A DNA stretch of 26,256 bases from JBCDCE01 sp039182515 (GTDB lineage: Bacteria; Pseudomonadota; Alphaproteobacteria; Rhodobacterales; Rhodobacteraceae). The notes beneath the pieces were generated by a model. It did not search any database. It worked only from the letters and a program-made list of their open reading frames with translations, and had not been told where the DNA came from. Position 1 is the first letter of the stretch; each line of letters opens with the position of its first letter. Shown here one piece after another: positions 8,465-15,786 of this stretch. Where the stretch lies: assembly GCA_039182515.1 (NCBI GenBank), contig JBCDCE010000057.1, forward strand, positions 1 to 26,256, in the 5' to 3' direction. The translations under genes were made by a program, and so were the position numbers.

Positions 8465-9619
8465 CTAGTGCCGTTTTGGGCAGCGACCTTTTTTTAGGCC
8501 GGGATTTACAAAGCGTTCGTAGAGCAGTTTGTCAAAGCAGGCAAAACGCTTTGAGATCCGCGCTTGGGGCTTTGGTTCTTTTTCCGAAACACCGGCCAAC
8601 GGGGAGGTCGCTAAAAAAAGCGGAAGTTCAGTCGTTTCTTCTTTGAGCGAGAGCGCTTGATAGGCCAATCTTGCTCTGCGACGAAAGGCACCGCGAAACC
8701 GCTGAGAGATGTCGTCCATGGTCGCAAAGGGCTCCGCCCAAAGCGCTTTTAGCAGAACTTGAATAGCGCTGCGATAATGTTGACCGCGAAGGTATTTGTG
8801 CCAAACGTATCGATAGCTAGACACGCGGGTGGCATCGCGGAGCGATTGTGGGATCTGCGGGTCGCTTGCGTGGCGATCAATTGTTTCAGTGACAGCCTGA
8901 GCCATTTCTACATGACGCGTCGTGGCACTTTTTTTATGATGACGATACCCAACCAAATACTCTCGAACCACCTCGATCTTGTAGTGTTTCAATATCCGCA
9001 GCTGCAAATCAATATCTTCGCACAGCGCGTATTTCGTATCGAAGCCGCCAATCTCTAAAACCACATCGCGGCGAACCAACATACCACTGCCATTGCCAAT
9101 ATGATTGACGATCAAATGGTTCGCAAAACAGTAGCCTCTGGTCTCAAAAGCGGGCGCACTATCCGTAATTACACCCTCTCGGTCAATAATCCGAAACAGG
9201 CTATAAACAGCGACCCATTCCGGATCCCCGGCATGGGCCTCCAAGGCCGCCACTTGTTTTTCTATTTTTGTAGGATGCCAGATATCGTCAGCGTCCAGAT
9301 AAGCCACATAGGTGCCCTTTGCGGCTTGTGTTCCGACATTTCGGGCGTTGGATACACCTAGATGAGCTGTTGTAATGACACGCAGGGCCGGAATTTGGCG
9401 ACGCAAGCGTTCAAGAACCTCGCCAGTGTTGTCAGTGGATCCATCGTCGACGACCAAAATTTCAAGAGCTTCATAGTCTTGCTGAGCTGCCGACGAAACG
9501 GCATCTTCTAAAAAAATCCCGTAGTTATACGTCGGGATCACAACGGTTACGAGCGCCGGCCGCGTCAAATCACTAATACCTGCCGAATCTTGAACTGACC
9601 ATCGCAGCGTAGTCACCAA
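8465..9619 (-). CDS. GT2 family glycosyltransferase
   Basis: 384-residue glycosyltransferase with a GT-A fold near its N-terminus: LVTVVIPTYNYG (23-34), VVDDGSTDNT (56-65), metal-binding LDADD (108-112), and CEDIDLQLRI, the acceptor-side motif. After about residue 240 there is a mainly helical tail of unknown role, very basic at its C-terminus. No membrane segment is evident, so it is likely cytosolic or peripheral. It lies 76 bp upstream of the larger fusion gene on the same strand and probably shares a transcript with it. The first codon is TTG, followed at once by GTG, so either could be the start. It most likely adds one sugar to the same glycan or glycolipid handled by the fusion protein and the ABC exporter; sugar donor and acceptor are unknown. 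Confidence 0.85.
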   Translation of the reverse strand: MVTTLRWSVQDSAGISDLTRPALVTVVIPTYNYGIFLEDAVSSAAQQDYEALEILVVDDGSTDNTGEVLERLRRQIPALRVITTAHLGVSNARNVGTQAAKGTYVAYLDADDIWHPTKIEKQVAALEAHAGDPEWVAVYSLFRIIDREGVITDSAPAFETRGYCFANHLIVNHIGNGSGMLVRRDVVLEIGGFDTKYALCEDIDLQLRILKHYKIEVVREYLVGYRHHKKSATTRHVEMAQAVTETIDRHASDPQIPQSLRDATRVSSYRYVWHKYLRGQHYRSAIQVLLKALWAEPFATMDDISQRFRGAFRRRARLAYQALSLKEETTELPLFLATSPLAGVSEKEPKPQARISKRFACFDKLLYERFVNPGLKKGRCPKRH

Positions 9620-10005
9620 CGCTTTGTCCGCAAACCACTCTCAGAGTTTTGGAGTGAAATTTCCGCAATCATGGCAAAATCAGCAACGGATTCCCCAATT
9701 TTTTTGAGAAATGATGCAAAAAAGCGTTGCACTTGGCTTTTACAAGCATTGTCCTGATCCCAGCCCTCACCAGAAACGAGCGCTCCGAGCGCCAAGCGTG
9801 AGCTTTACAACCTTTGTGCAATAACGAAAAAAAGTACATATTTGGAATGGTGGGGCATTTGGTGAGATCCCAACTATCCCAAAAACTGATCCTCTGTTCC
9901 GGCGTCTTCAATCTGCTTTTTGTTCCCTCGTTTTCAAAGCTATAACAGGCTCATTGCATGCGTCTTGCGCCTGCTGAATACACCAACTCCAAAGGACAAC
10001 ACGCT
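9620..10005. other. Intergenic region between divergent genes, no gene seen
   Basis: About 385 bp separates the start of the GT2 gene (-) from the preferred GTG start of the reductase gene (+). The small open frames here have no recognisable protein features or good ribosome sites. It is fairly AT-rich with A and T runs, as expected of a double promoter region. A TATAAC element shortly before the ATG at 9958 could be a -10 box for the plus-strand gene. The imperfectly useful palindrome GCGCTC-C-GAGCGC lies at 9780-9792. Nothing stronger is visible. Confidence 0.5.
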
Positions 10006-11013
10006 GTGAAAGAGACAATTTCACTCGATCTTAAAAAAATTGAGGCCCTAACTCTGGATGTGTTGATCTCAAATGGAGCAGATCAACCGAGTGCAAAGGC
10101 TGTGGCACAGACCATCGTGAAAGCTGAACGCGATTGCGCGCTCTCACATGGGCTTTTTCGTGTACCTGGATATGTTGCGGCACTCAGGAGTGGAAAAGTT
10201 AATGGCCACGCCAACCCTACCCTGGTGTCTAAAACGCCTACTGTACTAGCCTGTGATGCTGAAAACGCCTTTACGCCTCGGGCCCATAACGTCGCTTTGC
10301 CAAAGCTCATTGAGGCCGCCAAAACCTTTGGTCTTGCGGGCCTTTCTCTACAACGCAGCCATCACTTTGCGGCCCTTTGGCCCGAGCTCGAAACCCTGTC
10401 AGAGGCCGGGCTCGTCGGCATGACTTGTGTATCCTATCTTCCTTGGGTGGCGCCGCACGGCGGGCAAACACCGATATTTGGCACAAACCCTTTTGGTTTT
10501 TCCTGGCCTCGTCCTGGCCTAACTCCGATCGTAATCGACATGGCCACCTCAGCCATGGCCATGGGAGAAGTTCAGATCGCAGCGCGTGAGGGTCACGAAG
10601 TGCCTTTGGGCACGGGGCTATCACCGAAGGGTGAATTCACAACGGAAGCAGCTGAGATAGCCAAAGGCGTGCTCCTCCCCTTCGGTGGACATAAAGGCTC
10701 AGCGCTCGCTTTGATGATCGAGCTTTTGGCCGGCCCTTTGGTCGGCGAGACGTTTTCTTATGAAACACAAGAGCGCGACAATGGCGATGGCGGCCCAGCC
10801 CAAGGTGGCCAATTCATCCTTGCGATGTCTCCTGATGTCTTTTCGGACAAGGATTGGGCCAAGCAAACCGCTGCGTTCACACAAAAGTTTTCAGCAATCA
10901 AAGGCGCCCGTTTACCAGGGGCAAAACGTCATGCGGCCAGAAAAAACCCAGGCCCTCGGCAGGTTAACGCTGAGCTTTTGGCGCACATCAAGTCGCTAAG
11001 AGTTGCCCCTTAG
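10006..11013 (+). CDS. Ldh2/DpkA-family NAD(P)-dependent oxidoreductase (imino-acid reductase or 2-hydroxyacid dehydrogenase)
   Basis: Cytoplasmic oxidoreductase of the malate/L-lactate/ureidoglycolate dehydrogenase fold, which also holds delta1-piperideine-2-carboxylate / delta1-pyrroline-2-carboxylate reductases (DpkA type). Residues counted from the GTG start: LSHGLFRVPGYVAALRSGKV (46-65), catalytic-region SHH (118-120), GTNPFGF (159-165), IDMATSAMAMGE (177-188) and LLPFGGHKGSALALMIELL (223-241). SHGLFRVPGY and LLPFGGHKGSALALM resemble DpkA-like proteins more than malate dehydrogenases. GTG at 10006 is chosen because AAAGGA lies 9 bp before it and the KETISLDL start fits the family; an in-frame ATG at 9958 would add 16 residues. 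About 335 residues is normal. It lies upstream of a regulator and a molybdenum hydroxylase operon on the same strand; a shared pathway is possible but unproven. Confidence 0.82.
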   Translation: MKETISLDLKKIEALTLDVLISNGADQPSAKAVAQTIVKAERDCALSHGLFRVPGYVAALRSGKVNGHANPTLVSKTPTVLACDAENAFTPRAHNVALPKLIEAAKTFGLAGLSLQRSHHFAALWPELETLSEAGLVGMTCVSYLPWVAPHGGQTPIFGTNPFGFSWPRPGLTPIVIDMATSAMAMGEVQIAAREGHEVPLGTGLSPKGEFTTEAAEIAKGVLLPFGGHKGSALALMIELLAGPLVGETFSYETQERDNGDGGPAQGGQFILAMSPDVFSDKDWAKQTAAFTQKFSAIKGARLPGAKRHAARKNPGPRQVNAELLAHIKSLRVAP

Positions 11014-11235
11014 AAATCTCCTCTAAACATCATAAAAATATGGAAATTTCGGCAAAGTGGGCACGCCTAACTGCGATCCCAAATCAAAGACTTTGCCAAA
11101 GGACCTTTGGATTACGGCCCTTGAAAGTCTCCGAATTTGCGCAATCTTGCGGTTGGAGTACTGTAAATCCCGACGATTCACGGAGCCTGACCCATCGCAT
11201 CGACCAGTTCACATATCGAGAAAATTGCAAAGGCT

Positions 11236-12147
11236 GTGCAGTCGGGCGCCGCAGGCGCACAGTCCAGGCTTGCCGCGTCTTGGGTTCGGTCAATGGTTAA
11301 ACATGGCTTGGACCCTGCGTGTGAGCGCACGCCCGACTACCTCTCGGCGCAAGACGTAGAGCGTCGCAAACAAGCACTGGGGCGGGTCGCAGTGATTGCC
11401 GAACCAAAACTCGACCAACTTTTCGCGTTAGTTGGCAGTTCAGGCTGCGGTGTGGTTTTAACAGACAATCAAGGCGTTGTGGTCGACCACAGATTCACCG
11501 AAGCCGATATGCAGGTTTTTCACAATTGGGGCCTAGCAGCAGGCTCTGATTGGAGCGAAGCCGCACAAGGCACAAACGGGATTGGCACCTGCCTGACCGA
11601 GCGCCGTGAAGTGATCATACACCGAGACCAGCACTTCAAAGCCTGCAACATCGCAATGAGCTGTATCGATGCGCCTGTTTATGGTGCTGAAGGCGAGATC
11701 GTCGCGGCACTGGACGTTTCTTCAGCAAGAGCTGACCAAACTGCCACAATGAACGGTATGATATCGGAGCTGGTGCGCCAAACCGCCCGCAGTATCGAAG
11801 CTAACAACTTCCAAGAAAAATTCTGCGATGCGCGGGTGATGATCCTGAACGATCCCTCAGAGGGGGTCTCGCTTTTGGCCACAAACGCGGATGACATTGT
11901 GATTGGAGCAACCCGCGCAGCCAGACGGGCTTTCGACTTGGAAACGGAAGGCGCGCTTAAGCCTGTTCCCTTGGGCGATCTCATTGGACGCGACAAAGGC
12001 TCTAAAGGATTTGAACGGGCACAACGTGCGGCGGTAATGCGCGCTTTGGTGCGCGCAGATCAAAACGTCAGCCTCGCGGCGCGTGAGCTTGGCGTGTCAC
12101 GCGCAACGCTCTACCGGCGCATGAAGCGTCTTGGAATTCTGGAATAG
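11236..12147 (+). CDS. AcoR-like transcriptional regulator: GAF sensor plus Fis-type HTH, no AAA+ domain
   Basis: 303-residue regulator. The N-terminus (SRLAASWVRSMVKHGLDPA) matches the start of AcoR/DhaR-type activators. A GAF-like ligand domain follows (CGVVLTDNQGVVVDHR, AAQGTNGIGTCLTERREV, DAPVYGAEGEIVAALDVSSA). The C-terminus is a Fis-type helix-turn-helix (NVSLAARELGVSRATLYRRM). The central sigma-54 ATPase domain of full AcoR proteins is absent, so it should act on ordinary RNA polymerase or as a repressor. GTG 11236 is the first canonical start codon in the frame, but the reading continues upstream as SSHIEKIAKA, which also resembles the family, back to a stop at 11188-11190. The real start may be non-canonical, or the gene may be slightly damaged at its 5' end. 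It directly precedes the coxGSLM-like operon and is its likely regulator. Confidence 0.85.
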   Translation: MQSGAAGAQSRLAASWVRSMVKHGLDPACERTPDYLSAQDVERRKQALGRVAVIAEPKLDQLFALVGSSGCGVVLTDNQGVVVDHRFTEADMQVFHNWGLAAGSDWSEAAQGTNGIGTCLTERREVIIHRDQHFKACNIAMSCIDAPVYGAEGEIVAALDVSSARADQTATMNGMISELVRQTARSIEANNFQEKFCDARVMILNDPSEGVSLLATNADDIVIGATRAARRAFDLETEGALKPVPLGDLIGRDKGSKGFERAQRAAVMRALVRADQNVSLAARELGVSRATLYRRMKRLGILE

Positions 12148-12178
12148 CGAACACTCCGAATACCCTTTTTAGCCGTCT

Positions 12179-12196
12179 TGTCTCAAAACTGAGACA
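12179..12196. promoter_or_regulatory. Perfect 18-bp palindrome, candidate operator of the coxGSLM-like operon
   Basis: TGTCTCA-AAAC-TGAGACA is a perfect 7-bp inverted repeat with a 4-base spacer. It lies 31 bp after the regulator stop and about 90 bp before coxG. Its form (TGT...ACA dyad) suits a Fis-type HTH dimer such as the adjacent AcoR-like protein. There is no T-run, so it is not a terminator. Binding by the neighbour is inferred. Confidence 0.6.
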
Positions 12197-12284
12197 CCCC
12201 AACCATCCAATTACACCCTTAAGGCTTCACAATCGTTGAGATCCCTGGTGACATTCTGAGGCACGCTTCAGGGGAAGACCCACT

Positions 12285-12824
12285 ATGAACCTAGCCGACG
12301 CCAGGGACATCTCAGCACCGCGCGAAGACGTTTGGTCCGCCATTTTGGATCCAGATGTCCTCAAAGCTTGTATCCCTGGATGCCAAGACCTCACGGGAAC
12401 GGTCGATGATGGATTTGAGGCCGTCGTCGTACAAAAAGTTGGTCCGGTGAAAGCAACCTTCAAAGGTCAAGTTGAGGTATCGGACGTTGTCGTCGGCGAA
12501 AGCCTCACACTCACGGGACAAGGAAAAGGTGGCGCCGCGGGCTTTGCGAAGGGGTCTGCACGCGTCACCTTTGCAGACACTGACGTAGGCGGCACGCTTC
12601 TCAGCTATGACGTAGAAGCCAAGGTGGGCGGCAAACTGGCGCAATTGGGCAGTCGCATTATCGACGGCTTTACCAAAAAGCTCGCAGACCAGTTTTTTGA
12701 GCGGTTTCAAAACGGGTTGGAGGACCCCGACGAGGCCGAAGAAGCTCAAGAAGCATCGCACAAAACCGATAACGATGATGAAACGAAACCAAAAAAGGGC
12801 TGGATTGGGCGCATGCTCGGCTGA
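12285..12824 (+). CDS. coxG: CoxG-like SRPBCC-family protein
   Basis: 179-residue protein of the CoxG family (START/SRPBCC ligand-binding fold). Family features are the start DISAPREDVWSAILDPDVLK, the segment CIPGCQDLTG, and VGPVKATFKGQVEVSD, followed by KGGAAGFAKGSARVTF. After about residue 140 the chain becomes acidic and disordered (EDPDEAEEAQEASHK), then ends in KPKKGWIGRMLG, a short basic amphipathic tail that could touch the membrane. In CO-oxidising bacteria CoxG helps anchor CO dehydrogenase to the membrane; here the partner would be the coxSLM products encoded just downstream. It is the first gene after the candidate operator, 42 bp ahead of coxS. The maturation genes coxD, coxE and coxF are not present in the window. 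Confidence 0.85.
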   Translation: MNLADARDISAPREDVWSAILDPDVLKACIPGCQDLTGTVDDGFEAVVVQKVGPVKATFKGQVEVSDVVVGESLTLTGQGKGGAAGFAKGSARVTFADTDVGGTLLSYDVEAKVGGKLAQLGSRIIDGFTKKLADQFFERFQNGLEDPDEAEEAQEASHKTDNDDETKPKKGWIGRMLG

Positions 12825-12866
12825 GCTGAGCTTCGCAAAACTCTGGCAATCTTACGGGAGGAAGAC

Positions 12867-13349
12867 ATGCCAACAATCAATTTAAATGTGAACGGGACGT
12901 CTATGTCCGCGGAGGTGGAGAACCGCACGGTGCTTTCTACGGCACTGCGCGAACGCCTCGGCATGACCGGCACGCACATCGGCTGCGACACAAGCCAATG
13001 CGGCGGGTGCGTTGTTCATGTGAACGGACAAGCTGTGAAATCCTGCACTATATTTGCGGTTGAAGCGGACGGCGCAGAAGTTGAGACCATCGAAGGGCAA
13101 GCATATATCGACGGCTCACTCAATATTATCCAGCAAGCCTTCCAAGATCACCATGGTCTTCAATGCGGCTTTTGCACACCCGGGATGATTATGAGTGCCG
13201 CGGCTTTGCTCAAAGAAAACCCCAAGCCAACAGAGGCCGAAATCCGCGCGTATTTGTCAGGCAATATCTGCCGCTGCACAGGATACCAAGGCATCGTCAA
13301 CGCAATCATGGCAGCCAGCGGTCAATCCGTCGCCATTGCAGCTGAATAG
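12867..13349 (+). CDS. coxS: CoxS-like small subunit with two [2Fe-2S] clusters
   Basis: 160-residue iron-sulfur subunit of a molybdenum hydroxylase; it carries electrons from the molybdenum site to FAD. The N-terminal ferredoxin-like domain has cluster ligands C40, C45, C48 and C60 (GCDTSQCGGCVVHVNG, KSC). The C-terminal helical domain has C100, C103, C135 and C137 (CGFCTPGM, ICRCTGY). All eight cysteines are present and the length is normal. GGGAGGA lies 5 bp before the ATG. The TAG stop is followed by the ribosome site of coxL, 13 bp before its start, so the two are co-transcribed. Cytoplasmic, in an (SLM)2 complex by family knowledge. Confidence 0.95.
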   Translation: MPTINLNVNGTSMSAEVENRTVLSTALRERLGMTGTHIGCDTSQCGGCVVHVNGQAVKSCTIFAVEADGAEVETIEGQAYIDGSLNIIQQAFQDHHGLQCGFCTPGMIMSAAALLKENPKPTEAEIRAYLSGNICRCTGYQGIVNAIMAASGQSVAIAAE

Positions 13350-13362
13350 GGAGGACGAGAAC

Positions 13363-15732
13363 ATGGCAGCAGATGGAGGAATGGGTCACGCGACCAAACG
13401 CCGTGAAGACGTGCGCTTCTTGATGGGGCGTGGCAAATACACAGACGATTACACCCCCGCCCAAACAAGCTACTGCGCCTTTGCGCGCTCCAATGTGGCA
13501 AACGGCAAGATCAACAACATCGACACAGCAGCAGCCGCAGCAATGCCTGGCGTCATTGCCGTTTTCACCGGTGAGGACTTCGCTGACGTCGGCGGGAATC
13601 CCGCAGGCTGGGCCATCGTCTCCCGCGATGGCGAGCCGATGAAAGAACCCAAGCGCCCCGTTTTGGCGCATGGCAAAGTGCGCCATGTCGGCGACGCTTA
13701 TGCCGCCGTGGTTGCCGAAACGCTCGAACAGGCCATGGATGCTGTGGAAGCCATCGAAGCGGACATCGACGAACTTGATGCCGTTGTGGACATGGCCAGT
13801 GCCTTGGCAAGTGGTTCGGCCCTGGTGCATGACGAGATCGAAACCAACATGTGCTTTGACTGGGGCTGGATCGAAGACAACCGCGCAGCAACAGACGAAG
13901 CCATAAAGAACGCTCCGCACGTCACAACGCTCGAGCTGGTGAACAACCGTCTTGTGCCCAACGCGATGGAACCGCGCTGCTCGATCGGCGAATATGATCC
14001 CGGCACGGGCGACTACAAGCTCACAACAACCTCGCAGAACCCGCACCTTACGCGCCTTTTGATCAGCGCCTTTGTGATGGGCATCCCTGAGAACAAACTG
14101 ACAGTACATGCGCCCGACGTAGGCGGAGGCTTTGGCTCAAAAATCTATCACTATGGAGAAGAAGCGCTTGTGTTGGCCGCGGCCAAAAAGCTCAACCGTC
14201 CCGTCAAATGGACATCCACACGCACAGAGGCGTTTTTGTCGGATGCCCATGGCCGGGACCACGTGACAAAGATCGAATTGGCCTGTGAGAAAGACGGCAC
14301 ATTTATCGCCTTTCGCACCGAGACCCTGGCAAACGTTGGCGCGTACCTGTCAAATTTCTCGACAGCCACGCCAACCTTCCTGCATGGAACACTGATGGCG
14401 GGCAACTACACGGTGCCCAATGTCTATGTGAACGTGAAAGCGGTCTTCACCAATACCGCCCCCGTTGATGCCTATCGCGGAGCCGGACGCCCAGAGGCCA
14501 CCTTCAGCCTTGAGCGAGTGATCGACAAAGCCGCGAGGGAGCTGGGGCTCAATCCTGTCGACATAAGGCGCAAGAACTTCGTCAAACCCGATCAGTATCC
14601 ATTCGCATCAGCAGCCGGGCTTGAGTACGACAGCGGCAACTATGATGCCTTAATGGACGGCCTGGAAGACGTTGCAGATCTCGCAGGCTTTGAGGCGCGT
14701 CGTGCAGAGAGTGCCAAGAACGGCAAGCTGCGCGGTCTGGGCATCAACAGCTACATCGAGGCCTGCGGTATCGCACCGTCAAACCTCGTGGGCGTACTTG
14801 GCTCTCGCGTTGGGCTTTATGATGCAGCCACGGTAAGAGTGAATGCCACCGGCAATATCTCCGTCATGGTGGGCGCGCACAGTCACGGCCAAGGCCATGA
14901 AACAGCCTTCCCGCAAGTGGTGGCCGATCTCTTGGGCGTTGATCCCATGTCAGTCGAGATTGTGCATGGCGACACGTCGAAGATCCCATTCGGCATGGGC
15001 ACTTACGGCTCTCGCAGCTTGGCGGTCTGTGGCTCCGCTGTGTTCCGCGCAACCGAAAAGATCATCAAAAAAGCCACGTTGATCGCGGCGCATATGATGG
15101 AAGACAAGCCCGAGAACGTAGACTTCAAAGATGGGGAGTTCGCGGTCAAAGGCACCAACAAAAAGGTTAGCTTCGGCGATGTGGCCTTGAAGGCCTATAT
15201 CCCGCATGATTTCCCACTTGAGGACATCGAGCCGGGCTTGGAAGAAACGGCCTTCTATGATCCTGCAAACTTCACCTATCCGTCAGGCGCTTATGCTTGC
15301 GAGGTCGAAGTGGATCCAGACACTGGCAAGGTTGAAATCTGCTCGATGGTGGCGATGGATGACTTCGGCAATGTGGTTAATCCGATGATCGTGACAGGCC
15401 AAGTTCAAGGCGGGCTGGCGCAGGGCATCGGTCAAGCTTTGCTCGAACATGGGATCTACGATGAAAACGGACAGCTCTTGTCCGGTTCCTTGATGGACTA
15501 CGCCATGCCACGTGCAGATGACCTGCCAAACCTTGTGGTCGATCACAGCTATGCCACACGCTGCACACACAACCCCATCGGGGTGAAAGGCTGCGGTGAA
15601 GCAGGAGCCATTGGATCGCCCCCCACGGTGGTTAATGCCGTTGTGGATGCGCTTCAACGCGGCGGACATGACGTAGATCATATCGACATGCCCGTTTCAC
15701 CCGGACGCGTCTGGGCCGCGATGAACACGTGA
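13363..15732 (+). CDS. coxL: CoxL-like molybdopterin-binding large subunit, form II
   Basis: 789-residue catalytic subunit of the xanthine oxidase/CO dehydrogenase family, holding the molybdopterin cytosine dinucleotide cofactor. It begins GHATKRREDVRFLMGRGKYT. Cofactor motifs are GGGFGSK (254-260), AYRGAGRPE (370-378), HSHGQGHET (506-514), and the catalytic glutamate in GCGEAG (E746). The active-site loop is AYRGAGR, the form II signature; true aerobic CO dehydrogenase (form I) has AYXCSFR, including the cysteine that binds copper, which is absent here. The substrate is therefore probably another small organic molecule, although CO activity has been debated for form II. ATG 13363 is chosen because GGGAGG at 13349-13354 precedes it; the frame is open further into coxS, but that would be a long overlap. 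Confidence 0.95.
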   Translation: MAADGGMGHATKRREDVRFLMGRGKYTDDYTPAQTSYCAFARSNVANGKINNIDTAAAAAMPGVIAVFTGEDFADVGGNPAGWAIVSRDGEPMKEPKRPVLAHGKVRHVGDAYAAVVAETLEQAMDAVEAIEADIDELDAVVDMASALASGSALVHDEIETNMCFDWGWIEDNRAATDEAIKNAPHVTTLELVNNRLVPNAMEPRCSIGEYDPGTGDYKLTTTSQNPHLTRLLISAFVMGIPENKLTVHAPDVGGGFGSKIYHYGEEALVLAAAKKLNRPVKWTSTRTEAFLSDAHGRDHVTKIELACEKDGTFIAFRTETLANVGAYLSNFSTATPTFLHGTLMAGNYTVPNVYVNVKAVFTNTAPVDAYRGAGRPEATFSLERVIDKAARELGLNPVDIRRKNFVKPDQYPFASAAGLEYDSGNYDALMDGLEDVADLAGFEARRAESAKNGKLRGLGINSYIEACGIAPSNLVGVLGSRVGLYDAATVRVNATGNISVMVGAHSHGQGHETAFPQVVADLLGVDPMSVEIVHGDTSKIPFGMGTYGSRSLAVCGSAVFRATEKIIKKATLIAAHMMEDKPENVDFKDGEFAVKGTNKKVSFGDVALKAYIPHDFPLEDIEPGLEETAFYDPANFTYPSGAYACEVEVDPDTGKVEICSMVAMDDFGNVVNPMIVTGQVQGGLAQGIGQALLEHGIYDENGQLLSGSLMDYAMPRADDLPNLVVDHSYATRCTHNPIGVKGCGEAGAIGSPPTVVNAVVDALQRGGHDVDHIDMPVSPGRVWAAMNT

Positions 15733-15739
15733 TCTGGTT

Positions 15740-15764
15740 GGTGCAGGGGCGCGCCCCCTGCACC
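15740..15764 (+). repeat. GC-rich hairpin between coxL and coxM
   Basis: Perfect 10-bp arms GGTGCAGGGG (15740-15749) and CCCCTGCACC (15755-15764) with a 5-base loop CGCGC, 7 bp after the coxL stop. No T-run follows, and coxM starts 22 bp later with AGAGAGGAG as its ribosome site. It may protect upstream mRNA from 3' exonucleases or lower coxM expression; it could also be a dispersed repeat element. Confidence 0.7.
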
Positions 15765-15786
15765 GCCCACCAGAGAGGAGAAAAAG

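Noticed and set aside
9780..9792. Palindrome GCGCTC-C-GAGCGC between divergent genes
   Set aside because: Short and GC-rich with no second copy or link to a regulator; kept only as a note.
11051..11097. 8-bp inverted repeat GGCAAAGT / ACTTTGCC with a 31-base spacer
   Set aside because: The spacer is long and there is no T-run or other support; it may be chance, although it lies in a likely promoter region.
11040..11359. Two small plus-strand open frames in the gap before the GAF-Fis regulator
   Set aside because: No family features and no good ribosome site; they overlap each other and the start of the regulator.
13195..13362. Upstream in-frame start of coxL inside coxS
   Set aside because: The extra 56 residues are out-of-frame coxS sequence; a GGGAGG ribosome site and the family N-terminus point to ATG 13363.
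13306..14109. 267-codon open frame antisense to coxL
   Set aside because: It mirrors a strongly conserved coding region, is rich in histidine and cysteine as antisense frames often are, and has no recognisable domain.
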